This document shows, in pieces, positions 1 to 5,298 of a DNA stretch of 7,682 nucleotides (positions within the stretch are counted from its first letter, which is position 1; the number at the start of each line of letters is the position of its first letter). The position numbers were made by a program, and so were the translations under genes. The notes beneath the pieces are model-generated. The model saw only the letters and a program-made list of their open reading frames with translations. It was not told the origin of the DNA and searched no databases. The stretch is from contig JAEDOJ010000069.1 in NCBI GenBank assembly GCA_016302015.1, positions 1 to 7,682 of the forward strand, given 5' to 3'. This DNA comes from Oscillospiraceae bacterium (lineage in GTDB: Bacteria > Bacillota_A > Clostridia > Oscillospirales > Oscillospiraceae).

Positions 1-165
1 AGGGAGCTGGCACGGCGAAGCCGTGACTGAGGGATTGTAAGGTGTTTTTGCTTTGTGCCTCCCTCTGAGGAGGCAGTTGCGATTCTATGCTGCACCCTTG
101 CCTCCCTCTGACGAGAAAGCCGTGATTTTCGTCTGCATCCTTGCCTCCCTCATCAGAGGGAGCCT
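1..165. repeat. Degenerate 43-nt tandem repeat with hairpins in a gene-free stretch
   Basis: No gene is visible in the first 193 bases. The nonamer GCCTCCCTC recurs at 57-65, 100-108 and 143-151, exactly 43 nt apart. The unit 57-99 matches 100-142 at about 32 of 43 positions; the third unit is well matched only in its first half. A 19-nt stretch at 90-108 recurs at 133-151 with one mismatch. Small dyads lie inside: CACGGC-GAA-GCCGTG (11-25), GCCTCC/GGAGGC (57-74), an imperfect GACGA/TCGTC dyad (110-133) and CTCCCTC-ATCA-GAGGGAG (145-162). AAGCCGTGA occurs at both 18-26 and 117-125. None has a T-tract, so I do not call a terminator for the minus-strand amidase that ends at 194. The array may continue to the left of the window. 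Its function is unknown. Confidence 0.65.
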
Positions 166-193
166 GAAATGGTGCAGAACCCCGGCCTTCATT

Positions 194-928
194 TTATTCT
201 GCCTTCCGAAAGACACCTGCCTGCTCCAGCAGCACCAGCAGACGAAGGGCGTCCTCTCCCAGATCCAAAACGGTGTCCTCTCCCCGACCGCCCCGGTTGG
301 GGAGGAGACCCTGCGCCAGCAGCCGCTCCAGCGAGGGGCGGTAGAGCTGGCTTTTTACATCCTTCAACAATTCATAACGCACCTCCGGCGCCTCCAATCC
401 GTAAAATTCTGCCACCAGAGCGGCCTCCGCAACCGCAAGGGTCTGGAGATTCTCGTCATCACACAGCCACGCTGCCCTTTGGGGATGGGTGTGGAAGCTG
501 TGCTGCACCACAAGCCCCACGGGGGCGCAGTCCAATAGGGGAAAGGAAGCGCTGTCCATGGTCTGGGGAGACTGTTCCGTGCCCATGACCGCCGCAATGA
601 CCTCCGACAGCTCCTGGGCCAGGGCCTGTCCCTTCCCGGCGGAATGGAAAACCCGCACATGATCCACCGTGGAGCAGACCCCGGTTCCTGCCCAGGCGGT
701 GTGGAGGCTGAGAACCAGATCGCAGGCGGCGGCAGCGGCGCACCGCTGCTCCATGGACGGCGCATCGGTCAGGGACTGGCGGGTGCAGACCACATCAATC
801 CCGTAACGGGACAGAGCGGCTCTCAAATACCGCTGCAATACAAACATACGGCTTCCCTCGCAGTAGCGGGGCTCGGCGGGACTGGGATTTTCACCGGCGG
901 TGTGACCGGCGTCAATACAAACTTTCAT
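194..928 (-). CDS. N-acetylmuramoyl-L-alanine amidase (Amidase_3 family), catalytic Glu replaced by Gln
   Basis: This 244-aa protein has the fold signature of zinc amidases that cut the bond between muramic acid and L-Ala in peptidoglycan. The expected zinc ligands are present: His9 in DAGH, Glu24 in YCEG and His76 in SLHTA. The C-terminal motif, usually E-H-S-F-H-T-N in clostridial relatives, reads QHSFHTHP here, so residue 142 is Gln (codon CAG) where the catalytic Glu is expected. Residues about 185-240 form a small C-terminal module with the pattern LxDLGEDALRLLVLLxxAGVF, as in clostridial endolysin-like amidases. There is no signal peptide, so it either acts in the cytoplasm or is released by lysis, as CwlC-type spore mother-cell amidases and phage endolysins are. 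The start is fixed by AAGGAGG about 7 nt upstream. It is divergent from the tetR-like gene. The family call is firm; activity is doubtful because of Gln142. Confidence 0.88.
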   Translation of the reverse strand: MKVCIDAGHTAGENPSPAEPRYCEGSRMFVLQRYLRAALSRYGIDVVCTRQSLTDAPSMEQRCAAAAACDLVLSLHTAWAGTGVCSTVDHVRVFHSAGKGQALAQELSEVIAAVMGTEQSPQTMDSASFPLLDCAPVGLVVQHSFHTHPQRAAWLCDDENLQTLAVAEAALVAEFYGLEAPEVRYELLKDVKSQLYRPSLERLLAQGLLPNRGGRGEDTVLDLGEDALRLLVLLEQAGVFRKAE

Positions 929-981
929 GACGATTCCTCCTTACCCATCCGGGAAAAAAGGGAAAAAATTGCCGTGAAACG

Positions 982-994
982 TGCAACTATTGCA
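982..994. promoter_or_regulatory. Candidate operator of the TetR-type regulator
   Basis: The sequence TGCAA-CTA-TTGCA is a perfect 5-bp inverted repeat with a 3-nt spacer, and it covers most of the -35 box at 990-995. Many TetR-family regulators repress their own promoter by binding a dyad there, so this could be the autoregulatory site. It also lies about 55 nt upstream of the divergent amidase start and could affect that gene. A second, weaker dyad, CAAA-N9-TTTG-like (993-1009), fills the spacer between the promoter boxes. The dyad is seen; binding is inferred. Confidence 0.4.
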
Positions 995-1018
995 AAAGCG
1001 CCGGCTTTGTGGTATGAT
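990..1018 (+). promoter_or_regulatory. Sigma-A-type promoter of the tetR-DUF308-psd operon
   Basis: A -35 box TTGCAA (990-995) and a -10 box TATGAT (1013-1018) are separated by 17 nt, and TGG just before the -10 box gives an extended -10 (TGn). Transcription would start near 1025, leaving a leader of about 33 nt with AAAGGAG at 1041-1047. I see no equally good promoter on the other strand for the amidase. Confidence 0.75.
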
Positions 1019-1057
1019 GAAGCTGCGATAAAATCCGCTGAAAGGAGTTGTTTTGGT

Positions 1058-1642
1058 TTGAAGCAGCCGGCAAAACAGGCGATCCATCGTTCTTTCCGTA
1101 CGCTCCTGCTGGCGAAGTCTCTGGATAAGATCACCGTCCGGGATATCGTGGAGGACTGCGGGCTGACCCGGAATACCTTTTATTACCATTATGAAGACAT
1201 CTACGACCTCTTTGACGACTATCTGGACACCCGGATGCAGGAGAGTGTCAACCAGCTTCCACCGGAAAGCCGCTGGGATGACCTGCTGTTCTGTCTGCTG
1301 GAGTGCGTCTGCGAGACCCCTCAGATGGGACGGCATATTTTTTACTCCAGGAAGCATGAGGCCATGAAGCAGTATCTGAATAAGGTGCTGGCCGCCGCGG
1401 TGGAGCGGTATATCAATCAGAATATGGCGGGGCTGAACATCACCGCCGAGGATCGACGGCTGGTCTGCGACACCTGCTGTCATGCCCTGTATGGGCTGAT
1501 TGACCAATATCTCACCGGCCCGGAGGCCCCGATGCTGAAGAGCCGGCTCAGTCGGGTGACCCATAGCTTTGAGGGAGCCATCCGCCTTGCCCTGGAATAT
1601 TGTGCGGAGCATCCGCAGGAAAGGAAGACTGCTGCCCTATGA
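1058..1642 (+). CDS. TetR/AcrR-family transcriptional regulator (TTG start)
   Basis: This is a 194-aa one-component regulator, the usual length for TetR proteins. The N-terminal DNA-binding domain spans about residues 8-55; the helix-turn-helix is at about 25-44 (ITVRDIVEDCG followed by LTRNTFYYHYEDIYDL). The FYYHYxDIYDLF pattern and the C-terminal half resemble the DhaS-like subgroup with a TetR_C_8-type ligand domain; the ligand cannot be told from sequence. The reading frame is open far upstream, but the start is taken as TTG 1058, with AAAGGAG 10 nt before it, a promoter at 990-1018 and homology beginning about there. An upstream ATG would place the coding region across the promoter and the amidase gene. 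Its stop overlaps the next start by 4 nt (ATGA), so it probably controls its own operon. The ligand domain is rich in Cys (positions 79, 83, 85, 137, 140, 141 and 182), which may be incidental. Confidence 0.88.
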   Translation: MKQPAKQAIHRSFRTLLLAKSLDKITVRDIVEDCGLTRNTFYYHYEDIYDLFDDYLDTRMQESVNQLPPESRWDDLLFCLLECVCETPQMGRHIFYSRKHEAMKQYLNKVLAAAVERYINQNMAGLNITAEDRRLVCDTCCHALYGLIDQYLTGPEAPMLKSRLSRVTHSFEGAIRLALEYCAEHPQERKTAAL

Positions 1643-2235
1643 AACATCGTTACGGCGTTGTAAAGAGCGCAAAAATTTTGAATGAACTGGCCGCCGGCCT
1701 GATGCTGCTGGCTGGAATCCTCCTGCTGACCGTTCCCGGCCTGGAAACGGATCTGGCCCAGCGGATCATGCTGGGCGTCCTCTTCGGCCTGACGGGAGGC
1801 GCCAAAATGTTTGGATATTTTTCCAATGACCTGTACCGGCTGGCCTTCCAGTTTGACTTTTTCAACGGGATTTTCTGCGAGCTGCTGACCCTTCTGGTGG
1901 TGCTGATGCCGGGGAAGAAATATCATGTGGTCTCCATCCTCATCACCGCCTACCTCCTGCTGGACGGCCTGATGAAAATGCAGATTTCTCTGGATTGCCG
2001 CCGCTTTGGCATACGCTTCTGGTGGCTGATCCTCATCACGGGACTGGTGGTCGCCGCAGCCAGTATCCTTTCCGTCATCGGCGTTCTGGCAGAGGTCATG
2101 CCCCTGACCGCCATCACCGGGATTTTGCTGATTGTGGACGGACTGGAAAATATCTTCGTTACCGCCACCACCGTCCGGGTTCGGGCGAAAAAGAAGAATC
2201 TATCCGAGCATTTCGGACTGGAGGAGAAGGAATGA
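1639..2235 (+). CDS. Six-helix membrane protein, DUF308/HdeD-like
   Basis: The 198-aa product is strongly hydrophobic, with about six membrane helices (residues roughly 14-34, 42-61, 73-91, 96-114, 127-148 and 153-175), a short amphipathic link and a charged cytoplasmic-looking tail (RVRAKKKNLSEHFGLEEKE). The segment GGAKMFGYFSNDLYRLAFQFDFFNGI and the repeated two-helix pattern resemble the DUF308 (HdeD) family, which has no settled biochemical role; HdeD itself is linked to acid resistance in E. coli. No CDP-alcohol phosphotransferase motif is present, so it is not a PssA partner for the psd gene downstream. The start at 1639 overlaps the regulator's stop (ATGA), with a purine-rich AGGAAAGGAAG about 11 nt upstream; an earlier in-frame ATG at 1600 would overlap the regulator by 43 nt and has no better site. 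It is probably translationally coupled with its neighbours. Confidence 0.82.
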   Translation: MKHRYGVVKSAKILNELAAGLMLLAGILLLTVPGLETDLAQRIMLGVLFGLTGGAKMFGYFSNDLYRLAFQFDFFNGIFCELLTLLVVLMPGKKYHVVSILITAYLLLDGLMKMQISLDCRRFGIRFWWLILITGLVVAAASILSVIGVLAEVMPLTAITGILLIVDGLENIFVTATTVRVRAKKKNLSEHFGLEEKE

Positions 2236-3089
2236 AGGTTTGGAATCGTAAAGAACTGATCGAAGAGCCGGAGGTAGGCATCGGCGCCATCCGCTTTGTC
2301 TACGATACCGTTCCCGGCCGGTTTCTGGCAAAAACCATCCTCTGCCGCCCCTTTGTGTCCAACCTGTACGGTGCGTGGCAGAAATCCTCCCTGTCCAGGG
2401 GGAAGGTTCGCAAATTTACTGCCCAATATCAAATTGACTGCTCCGACTGCGTGGAGGAGGACTATCCCAACTTCAACGCCTTTTTCACCCGGCAGAGAAA
2501 GAATTATGTAAACCAAACCACGGAAAAAGAATTGCCCGCCATTGCGGACTCCAAGCTCCTGGCGCTGCCCATCAGGTCGGACAGCCGGTTCTGGATCAAG
2601 GGCGTGCCCTACACCGTGGGGGAGCTGCTGGAAAACGAAGCCCTTGGGCAGGAATTTCAGGGGGGACAGTGCCTGATTTTCCGCCTTGCGCCCAACGATT
2701 ATCACCGCTATGTCTATCCCGACAAGGGGGCGCAGGAGGCGACGGTTGCCCTTCCCGGCGTCCTGCACACGGTAAACCCCATCGCTGCGGAAATGAAGGT
2801 TTACCGGAGAAATTCCAGAAGATATACGGTTTTGCACACGGAAAACTTCGGAAAAGTCATAGAAATGGAGGTCGGCGCCCTGCTGGTGGGGAAGATCATC
2901 AACCATGGGGAAGTCCCGGCCTCCGTGGAGAAATTGCAGGAAAAGGGCTATTTTGCCTACGGCGGCTCCACGGTGATTTTGCTGGTGGGGAAGGACGCGG
3001 TGGAGTTGGACGGAGATATTCTCGATTATTCCGCTCAGGGCATTGAGACCAAGGTACGCATCGGGGAAAGGATCGGAAGAGCCAAATGA
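2232..3089 (+). CDS. psd: Phosphatidylserine decarboxylase proenzyme
   Basis: This enzyme decarboxylates phosphatidylserine to phosphatidylethanolamine at the membrane. The 285-aa length fits the bacterial family. The proenzyme cuts itself before a Ser that becomes the pyruvoyl group; here the site is in YGGST, with Ser246, a GGST variant of the classical LGST. The other members of the self-processing triad are visible as Asp106 (AIADSK) and His158 (NDYHRYVYP). The family block GALLVGKIINH lies at about 215-225. Cleavage would give a beta chain of about 245 residues and an alpha chain of about 40. The start codon overlaps the stop of the membrane-protein gene (ATGA), with GGAGAAGG just upstream. 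No phosphatidylserine synthase (pssA) lies in the window, although many Clostridia place it next to psd, so the substrate must come from a gene elsewhere. Association with a TetR regulator suggests regulated phosphatidylethanolamine synthesis. Confidence 0.95.
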   Translation: MKVWNRKELIEEPEVGIGAIRFVYDTVPGRFLAKTILCRPFVSNLYGAWQKSSLSRGKVRKFTAQYQIDCSDCVEEDYPNFNAFFTRQRKNYVNQTTEKELPAIADSKLLALPIRSDSRFWIKGVPYTVGELLENEALGQEFQGGQCLIFRLAPNDYHRYVYPDKGAQEATVALPGVLHTVNPIAAEMKVYRRNSRRYTVLHTENFGKVIEMEVGALLVGKIINHGEVPASVEKLQEKGYFAYGGSTVILLVGKDAVELDGDILDYSAQGIETKVRIGERIGRAK

Positions 3090-3346
3090 GTTACCGTTAT
3101 TTTCAAAACCGGGACTGCGAATATTTCCCCTGCCATCCGGGGGCAGACCCGGAAAATTTCAACTGTCTGTTCTGCTATTGTCCCCTTTACGCCCTGGGGG
3201 AGAACTGCGGCGGCGGCTTCCGGTACACGGAAACGGGGATCAAGGACTGCACCCTCTGCACCTTTCCCCACAGGGCGGAGAGCTATGACGTGATTGTGAA
3301 GCGTTTTCAGGAGATTGCGGAATTGTGCCGCAAAAAGGCAGAATGA
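3086..3346 (+). CDS. Cysteine-rich small-domain protein, probable metal binder
   Basis: This 86-aa soluble protein has nine Cys (positions 11, 16, 27, 30, 32, 41, 55, 58 and 81), grouped as C-x4-C, CLFCYC, C41 and CTLC. The pattern, including NCLFCYCPLY and the later CTLC-x-FPH, matches the 'cysteine-rich small domain' family (PF04071), thought to bind zinc or an iron-sulfur cluster and found in anaerobic bacteria and archaea, sometimes next to cobalamin genes. Its biochemical role is unknown. Residues 65-86 look like a single helix. It overlaps the psd stop by 4 nt (ATGA), with GGAAGAG-like purines upstream, and is the last gene of the operon. No clear terminator follows: a GAGCG/CGCTC dyad at about 3352-3367 has no T-tract. 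Confidence 0.8.
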   Translation: MSYRYFQNRDCEYFPCHPGADPENFNCLFCYCPLYALGENCGGGFRYTETGIKDCTLCTFPHRAESYDVIVKRFQEIAELCRKKAE

Positions 3347-3385
3347 CGAAGAGCGCCGGGTCGCTCCGGACTCGAAACAGGAAAA

Positions 3386-3406
3386 TTCTGTGAAAATTGC
3401 ACAGGA
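3386..3406. promoter_or_regulatory. 21-bp imperfect palindrome upstream of the rluD-type promoter
   Basis: The core CTGTG-AAAATTG-CACAG (3388-3404) has perfect 5-bp arms, with two inner A/T pairs and one outer T/A pair also symmetric. Its centre (3396) lies about 70 nt before the predicted transcription start, a position typical of activator sites. The TGTGA-like arm recalls CRP/FNR-family sites, but half-site spacing differs from the canonical one. A further imperfect dyad, CAGGAAATG with CATTCCTG (3402-3429), abuts the -35 box. Seen as symmetry; function inferred. Confidence 0.35.
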
Positions 3407-3430
3407 AATGAGAAAAAATCCCATTCCTGT

Positions 3431-3459
3431 TTGACGAATTTATAGTTTTATGCTACAAT
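3431..3459 (+). promoter_or_regulatory. Sigma-A-type promoter of the rluD-pnp-mtnA-aldolase operon
   Basis: TTGACG (3431-3436) and TACAAT (3454-3459) are 17 nt apart, and TGC before the -10 box forms an extended -10. The transcript would begin near 3466, about 18 nt before the rluD-type start codon, with GAGGTGAG as ribosome binding site. Confidence 0.8.
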
Positions 3460-3483
3460 GTATGGAAGAAACGAGGTGAGGGC

Positions 3484-4389
3484 ATGGACTTCAGAGCCGA
3501 ACGCTCCGGGGAACGTGTGGACGTCTTTCTTGCCGGCCGCTGCTCAGATCTGACCCGCAGCGCCATTCAGCGGCTGCTGGAGCAGGGGCAGGTGTGCCGG
3601 GAGGGCAGGCCGGTGAAGAAAAACGCCAAAACCGAGGCCGGCGCCGTCTATACCCTGACCCTTCCGCCGGTGCGGGAGGTGGAGATCGCCCCCCAGGAGA
3701 TCGCTCTGGAGGTGGCCTACGAGGACGGGGACGTGCTGGTGGTGAATAAGCCCAAGGGACTGGTGGTTCATCCCGCTCCGGGGCACGAGGATCACACTCT
3801 GGTCAACGCGCTGCTTCACCACTGCGGCGACAGCCTTTCCGGGATCAACGGGGAAAAACGTCCGGGAATTGTCCACCGCATCGACAAGGATACCACCGGC
3901 CTGCTGATCGTGGCGAAGAATGACTTTGCCCATCAGGCGCTGGCTGACCAGCTCAGGGATCACACCCTTCGCCGCACCTATGAGTGCATCGTCCGGGGCG
4001 GCTTCCGGGAGGATCGGGGCACGGTCAACGCGCCCATCGGCCGCCATCCCACGGATCGGAAGCGGATGGCGGTAACCGAGAAAAACAGCCGGGAGGCGGT
4101 AACCCATTGGGAGGTGCTGCAGCGCTACGGCCAGTATACCCACCTGCGCTGCCGGCTGGAGACGGGACGTACCCACCAGATCCGGGTTCATATGGCCTAT
4201 CTCAACCATCCCATTGCGGGCGACCCCGTTTACGGCATCAAAAAACCGGAATTGGGCTTGACCTCTCAGTGTCTCCATGCCCGGGAGCTGACCTTTATCC
4301 ATCCCCGCAGCGGGGAGGAGATCACCGTGGCCTGCGGCCTGCCGGAGGAATTCCGGGAGGCTTTAAGGCGGCTGAATCATGAAATTTGA
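3484..4389 (+). CDS. rluD: RluA/RluD-family RNA pseudouridine synthase
   Basis: The enzyme converts specific uridines in RNA (in RluD, sites in helix 69 of 23S rRNA) to pseudouridine. The 301-aa chain has an N-terminal S4 RNA-binding domain (about residues 10-60, including RSAIQRLLEQGQV) and a catalytic domain (about 75-300). Motif II, HRIDKDTTGLLIVAKN, holds the nucleophile Asp134; VVNKPKGLVVHP (86-97) and GRTHQIRVHM (228-237) are the other family blocks. Length and motifs are intact. The start ATG 3484 follows AACGAGGTGAGGGC with a short spacing. It is the first gene of its operon. The pnp gene follows 23 nt later, across a 12-nt tandem duplication. Which paralogue of the several that Clostridia carry this is, and so its exact target uridine, cannot be told from sequence. 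Confidence 0.93.
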   Translation: MDFRAERSGERVDVFLAGRCSDLTRSAIQRLLEQGQVCREGRPVKKNAKTEAGAVYTLTLPPVREVEIAPQEIALEVAYEDGDVLVVNKPKGLVVHPAPGHEDHTLVNALLHHCGDSLSGINGEKRPGIVHRIDKDTTGLLIVAKNDFAHQALADQLRDHTLRRTYECIVRGGFREDRGTVNAPIGRHPTDRKRMAVTEKNSREAVTHWEVLQRYGQYTHLRCRLETGRTHQIRVHMAYLNHPIAGDPVYGIKKPELGLTSQCLHARELTFIHPRSGEEITVACGLPEEFREALRRLNHEI

Positions 4390-4402
4390 AATGAAATTTG
4401 GA
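4379..4402 (+). repeat. 12-nt tandem duplication at the rluD-pnp junction
   Basis: ATGAAATTTGAA (4379-4390) is followed at once by ATGAAATTTGGA (4391-4402), 11 of 12 bases identical. The first copy spans the end and stop codon of the rluD-type gene; the second runs into the GGAGG (4400-4404) that serves the next gene. It looks like a recent slippage duplication that changed the spacing between the two genes. The extra ATGs are out of the pnp frame or lack a ribosome site. Confidence 0.7.
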
Positions 4403-4412
4403 GGAATGAATT

Positions 4413-5246
4413 ATGACACCCTATGAAAAACTGCAAAAATGCCTGGCCTGCGTCCGGGAAAGGACGGATTTTGTCCCTGATGTGGCGCTGATTCTCGGCT
4501 CCGGTCTGGGAGCGCTGGCGGATGAAATCGACGCCGTCGCAACTGTGGATTATCACGATATTGAGGGCTTCCCTGTCTCCACCGTGGCCGGTCATAGGGG
4601 CCGCTTCGTCTTCGGTTACTTTGGGGATGTGAAGGTCGTCATCATGCAGGGCCGTGTCCACTACTACGAAGGCTACTCCATGGAGGACGTCCTCCTGCCC
4701 ACCCGCCTGATGAAGCTCATGGGCGCAAAGGTGCTCTTCCTGACCAACGCCGCCGGCGGCATCAATAAGACCTTCAACGTGGGCGATTTCATGATCATCA
4801 GCGATCATATTATGAGCTTCTTCCCCAATCCTCTCATTGGCGCCAACATTGAGGAGCTTGGCCCCCGCTTCCCGGACATGAGCAATCTGTATGACGTGGA
4901 GCTGCGGAAGATCATCCGCTCCACCGCCGCCCGCCTGAACATCGCCGTTCGGGAGGGCGTGTACTGCCAGCTCACCGGCCCCACCTACGAAACCCCCGCC
5001 GAAATCCGTATGCTGGGTCTGGCGGGTGCGGATTCCGTGGGAATGTCCACCGCCTGCGAGGCGGCGGCCGCCGGGCATTGCGGAATGCGGGTCTGCGGTA
5101 TTTCCTGCATCACCAATCTGGCGGCGGGCATTTCCCCTGTGTCCCTGAGCCATCAGGAGGTCTTTGATACGGCGAACCGGGTAGCGCCCTTCTTCCGTCA
5201 GTTGGTGCGGGAGAGCGTCGAGGCCATCGGCGCAACGCTGAAATAA
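4413..5246 (+). CDS. punA: Purine nucleoside phosphorylase (trimeric PNP/MTAP family)
   Basis: The enzyme splits a purine (deoxy)nucleoside with phosphate into base and (deoxy)ribose 1-phosphate in the cytoplasm. The 277-aa chain matches trimeric PNP throughout: LGSGLG (28-33, phosphate loop), GHRGRF (60-65), QGRVHYYEGY (79-88), TNAAGG (111-116), TGPTYETPAEIR (188-199), GADSVGMST (205-213) and CITN (232-235). By comparison with human PNP, Glu193 and Asn235 correspond to E201/N243, which read 6-oxopurines, and His247 to H257, which contacts the 5'-OH; methylthioadenosine phosphorylases differ at these last two positions. This points to inosine/guanosine-type substrates. GGAGG lies 8 nt before the start. 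It is placed between rluD and mtnA; the company of mtnA and the aldolase suggests a role in supplying 5-modified ribose 1-phosphates, which the residues do not clearly support. Confidence 0.93.
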   Translation: MTPYEKLQKCLACVRERTDFVPDVALILGSGLGALADEIDAVATVDYHDIEGFPVSTVAGHRGRFVFGYFGDVKVVIMQGRVHYYEGYSMEDVLLPTRLMKLMGAKVLFLTNAAGGINKTFNVGDFMIISDHIMSFFPNPLIGANIEELGPRFPDMSNLYDVELRKIIRSTAARLNIAVREGVYCQLTGPTYETPAEIRMLGLAGADSVGMSTACEAAAAGHCGMRVCGISCITNLAAGISPVSLSHQEVFDTANRVAPFFRQLVRESVEAIGATLK

Positions 5247-5254
5247 GGGTCTGT

Positions 5255-5281
5255 GAATACCCCGGCTACGCCGGGGTATTC
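5255..5281 (+). terminator. Perfect 12-bp hairpin between pnp and mtnA (weak terminator or attenuator)
   Basis: GAATACCCCGGC (5255-5266) and GCCGGGGTATTC (5270-5281) pair perfectly around a TAC loop. The tail is only TTTG, so as an intrinsic terminator it is weak, yet the stem is very stable. It ends 4 nt before the AAAGGAG that serves mtnA. It may reduce read-through, protect the 3' end of the upstream message, or affect mtnA translation. No separate mtnA promoter is visible, so mtnA probably depends on read-through. Confidence 0.65.
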
Positions 5282-5298
5282 TTTGAAAGGAGAAGACC

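Noticed and set aside
57..165. CRISPR array, because of regular 43-nt spacing
   Set aside because: The conserved core is only 9-19 nt, the units diverge along their length and only three exist; there are no cas genes.
194..928. Amidase as a pseudogene
   Set aside because: The frame is intact, with a good ribosome site, zinc ligands and C-terminal module; only one active-site residue differs.
644..1057. Upstream extension of the TetR-type reading frame, adding 138 residues
   Set aside because: The extension runs antisense through the amidase gene and across the strong promoter at 990-1018; TetR homology and a ribosome site both favour TTG 1058.
929..1057. Minus-strand promoter for the amidase
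   Set aside because: TTGCAA and TTGCAC can be read on the minus strand, but no acceptable -10 box lies at 16-18 nt.
941..1612. Long minus-strand open frame opposite the TetR-type gene
   Set aside because: It lies wholly antisense to a well-recognised gene, has no family signature and reflects GC-rich codon use.
1950..2906. 318-codon minus-strand open frame opposite the DUF308 and psd genes
   Set aside because: It is antisense to two supported genes, shows no recognisable domain, and its composition is typical of a shadow frame.
3347..3430. Terminator after the Cys-rich gene
   Set aside because: The dyads present (GAGCG/CGCTC and others) have no following T-tract; the region reads better as regulatory sequence.
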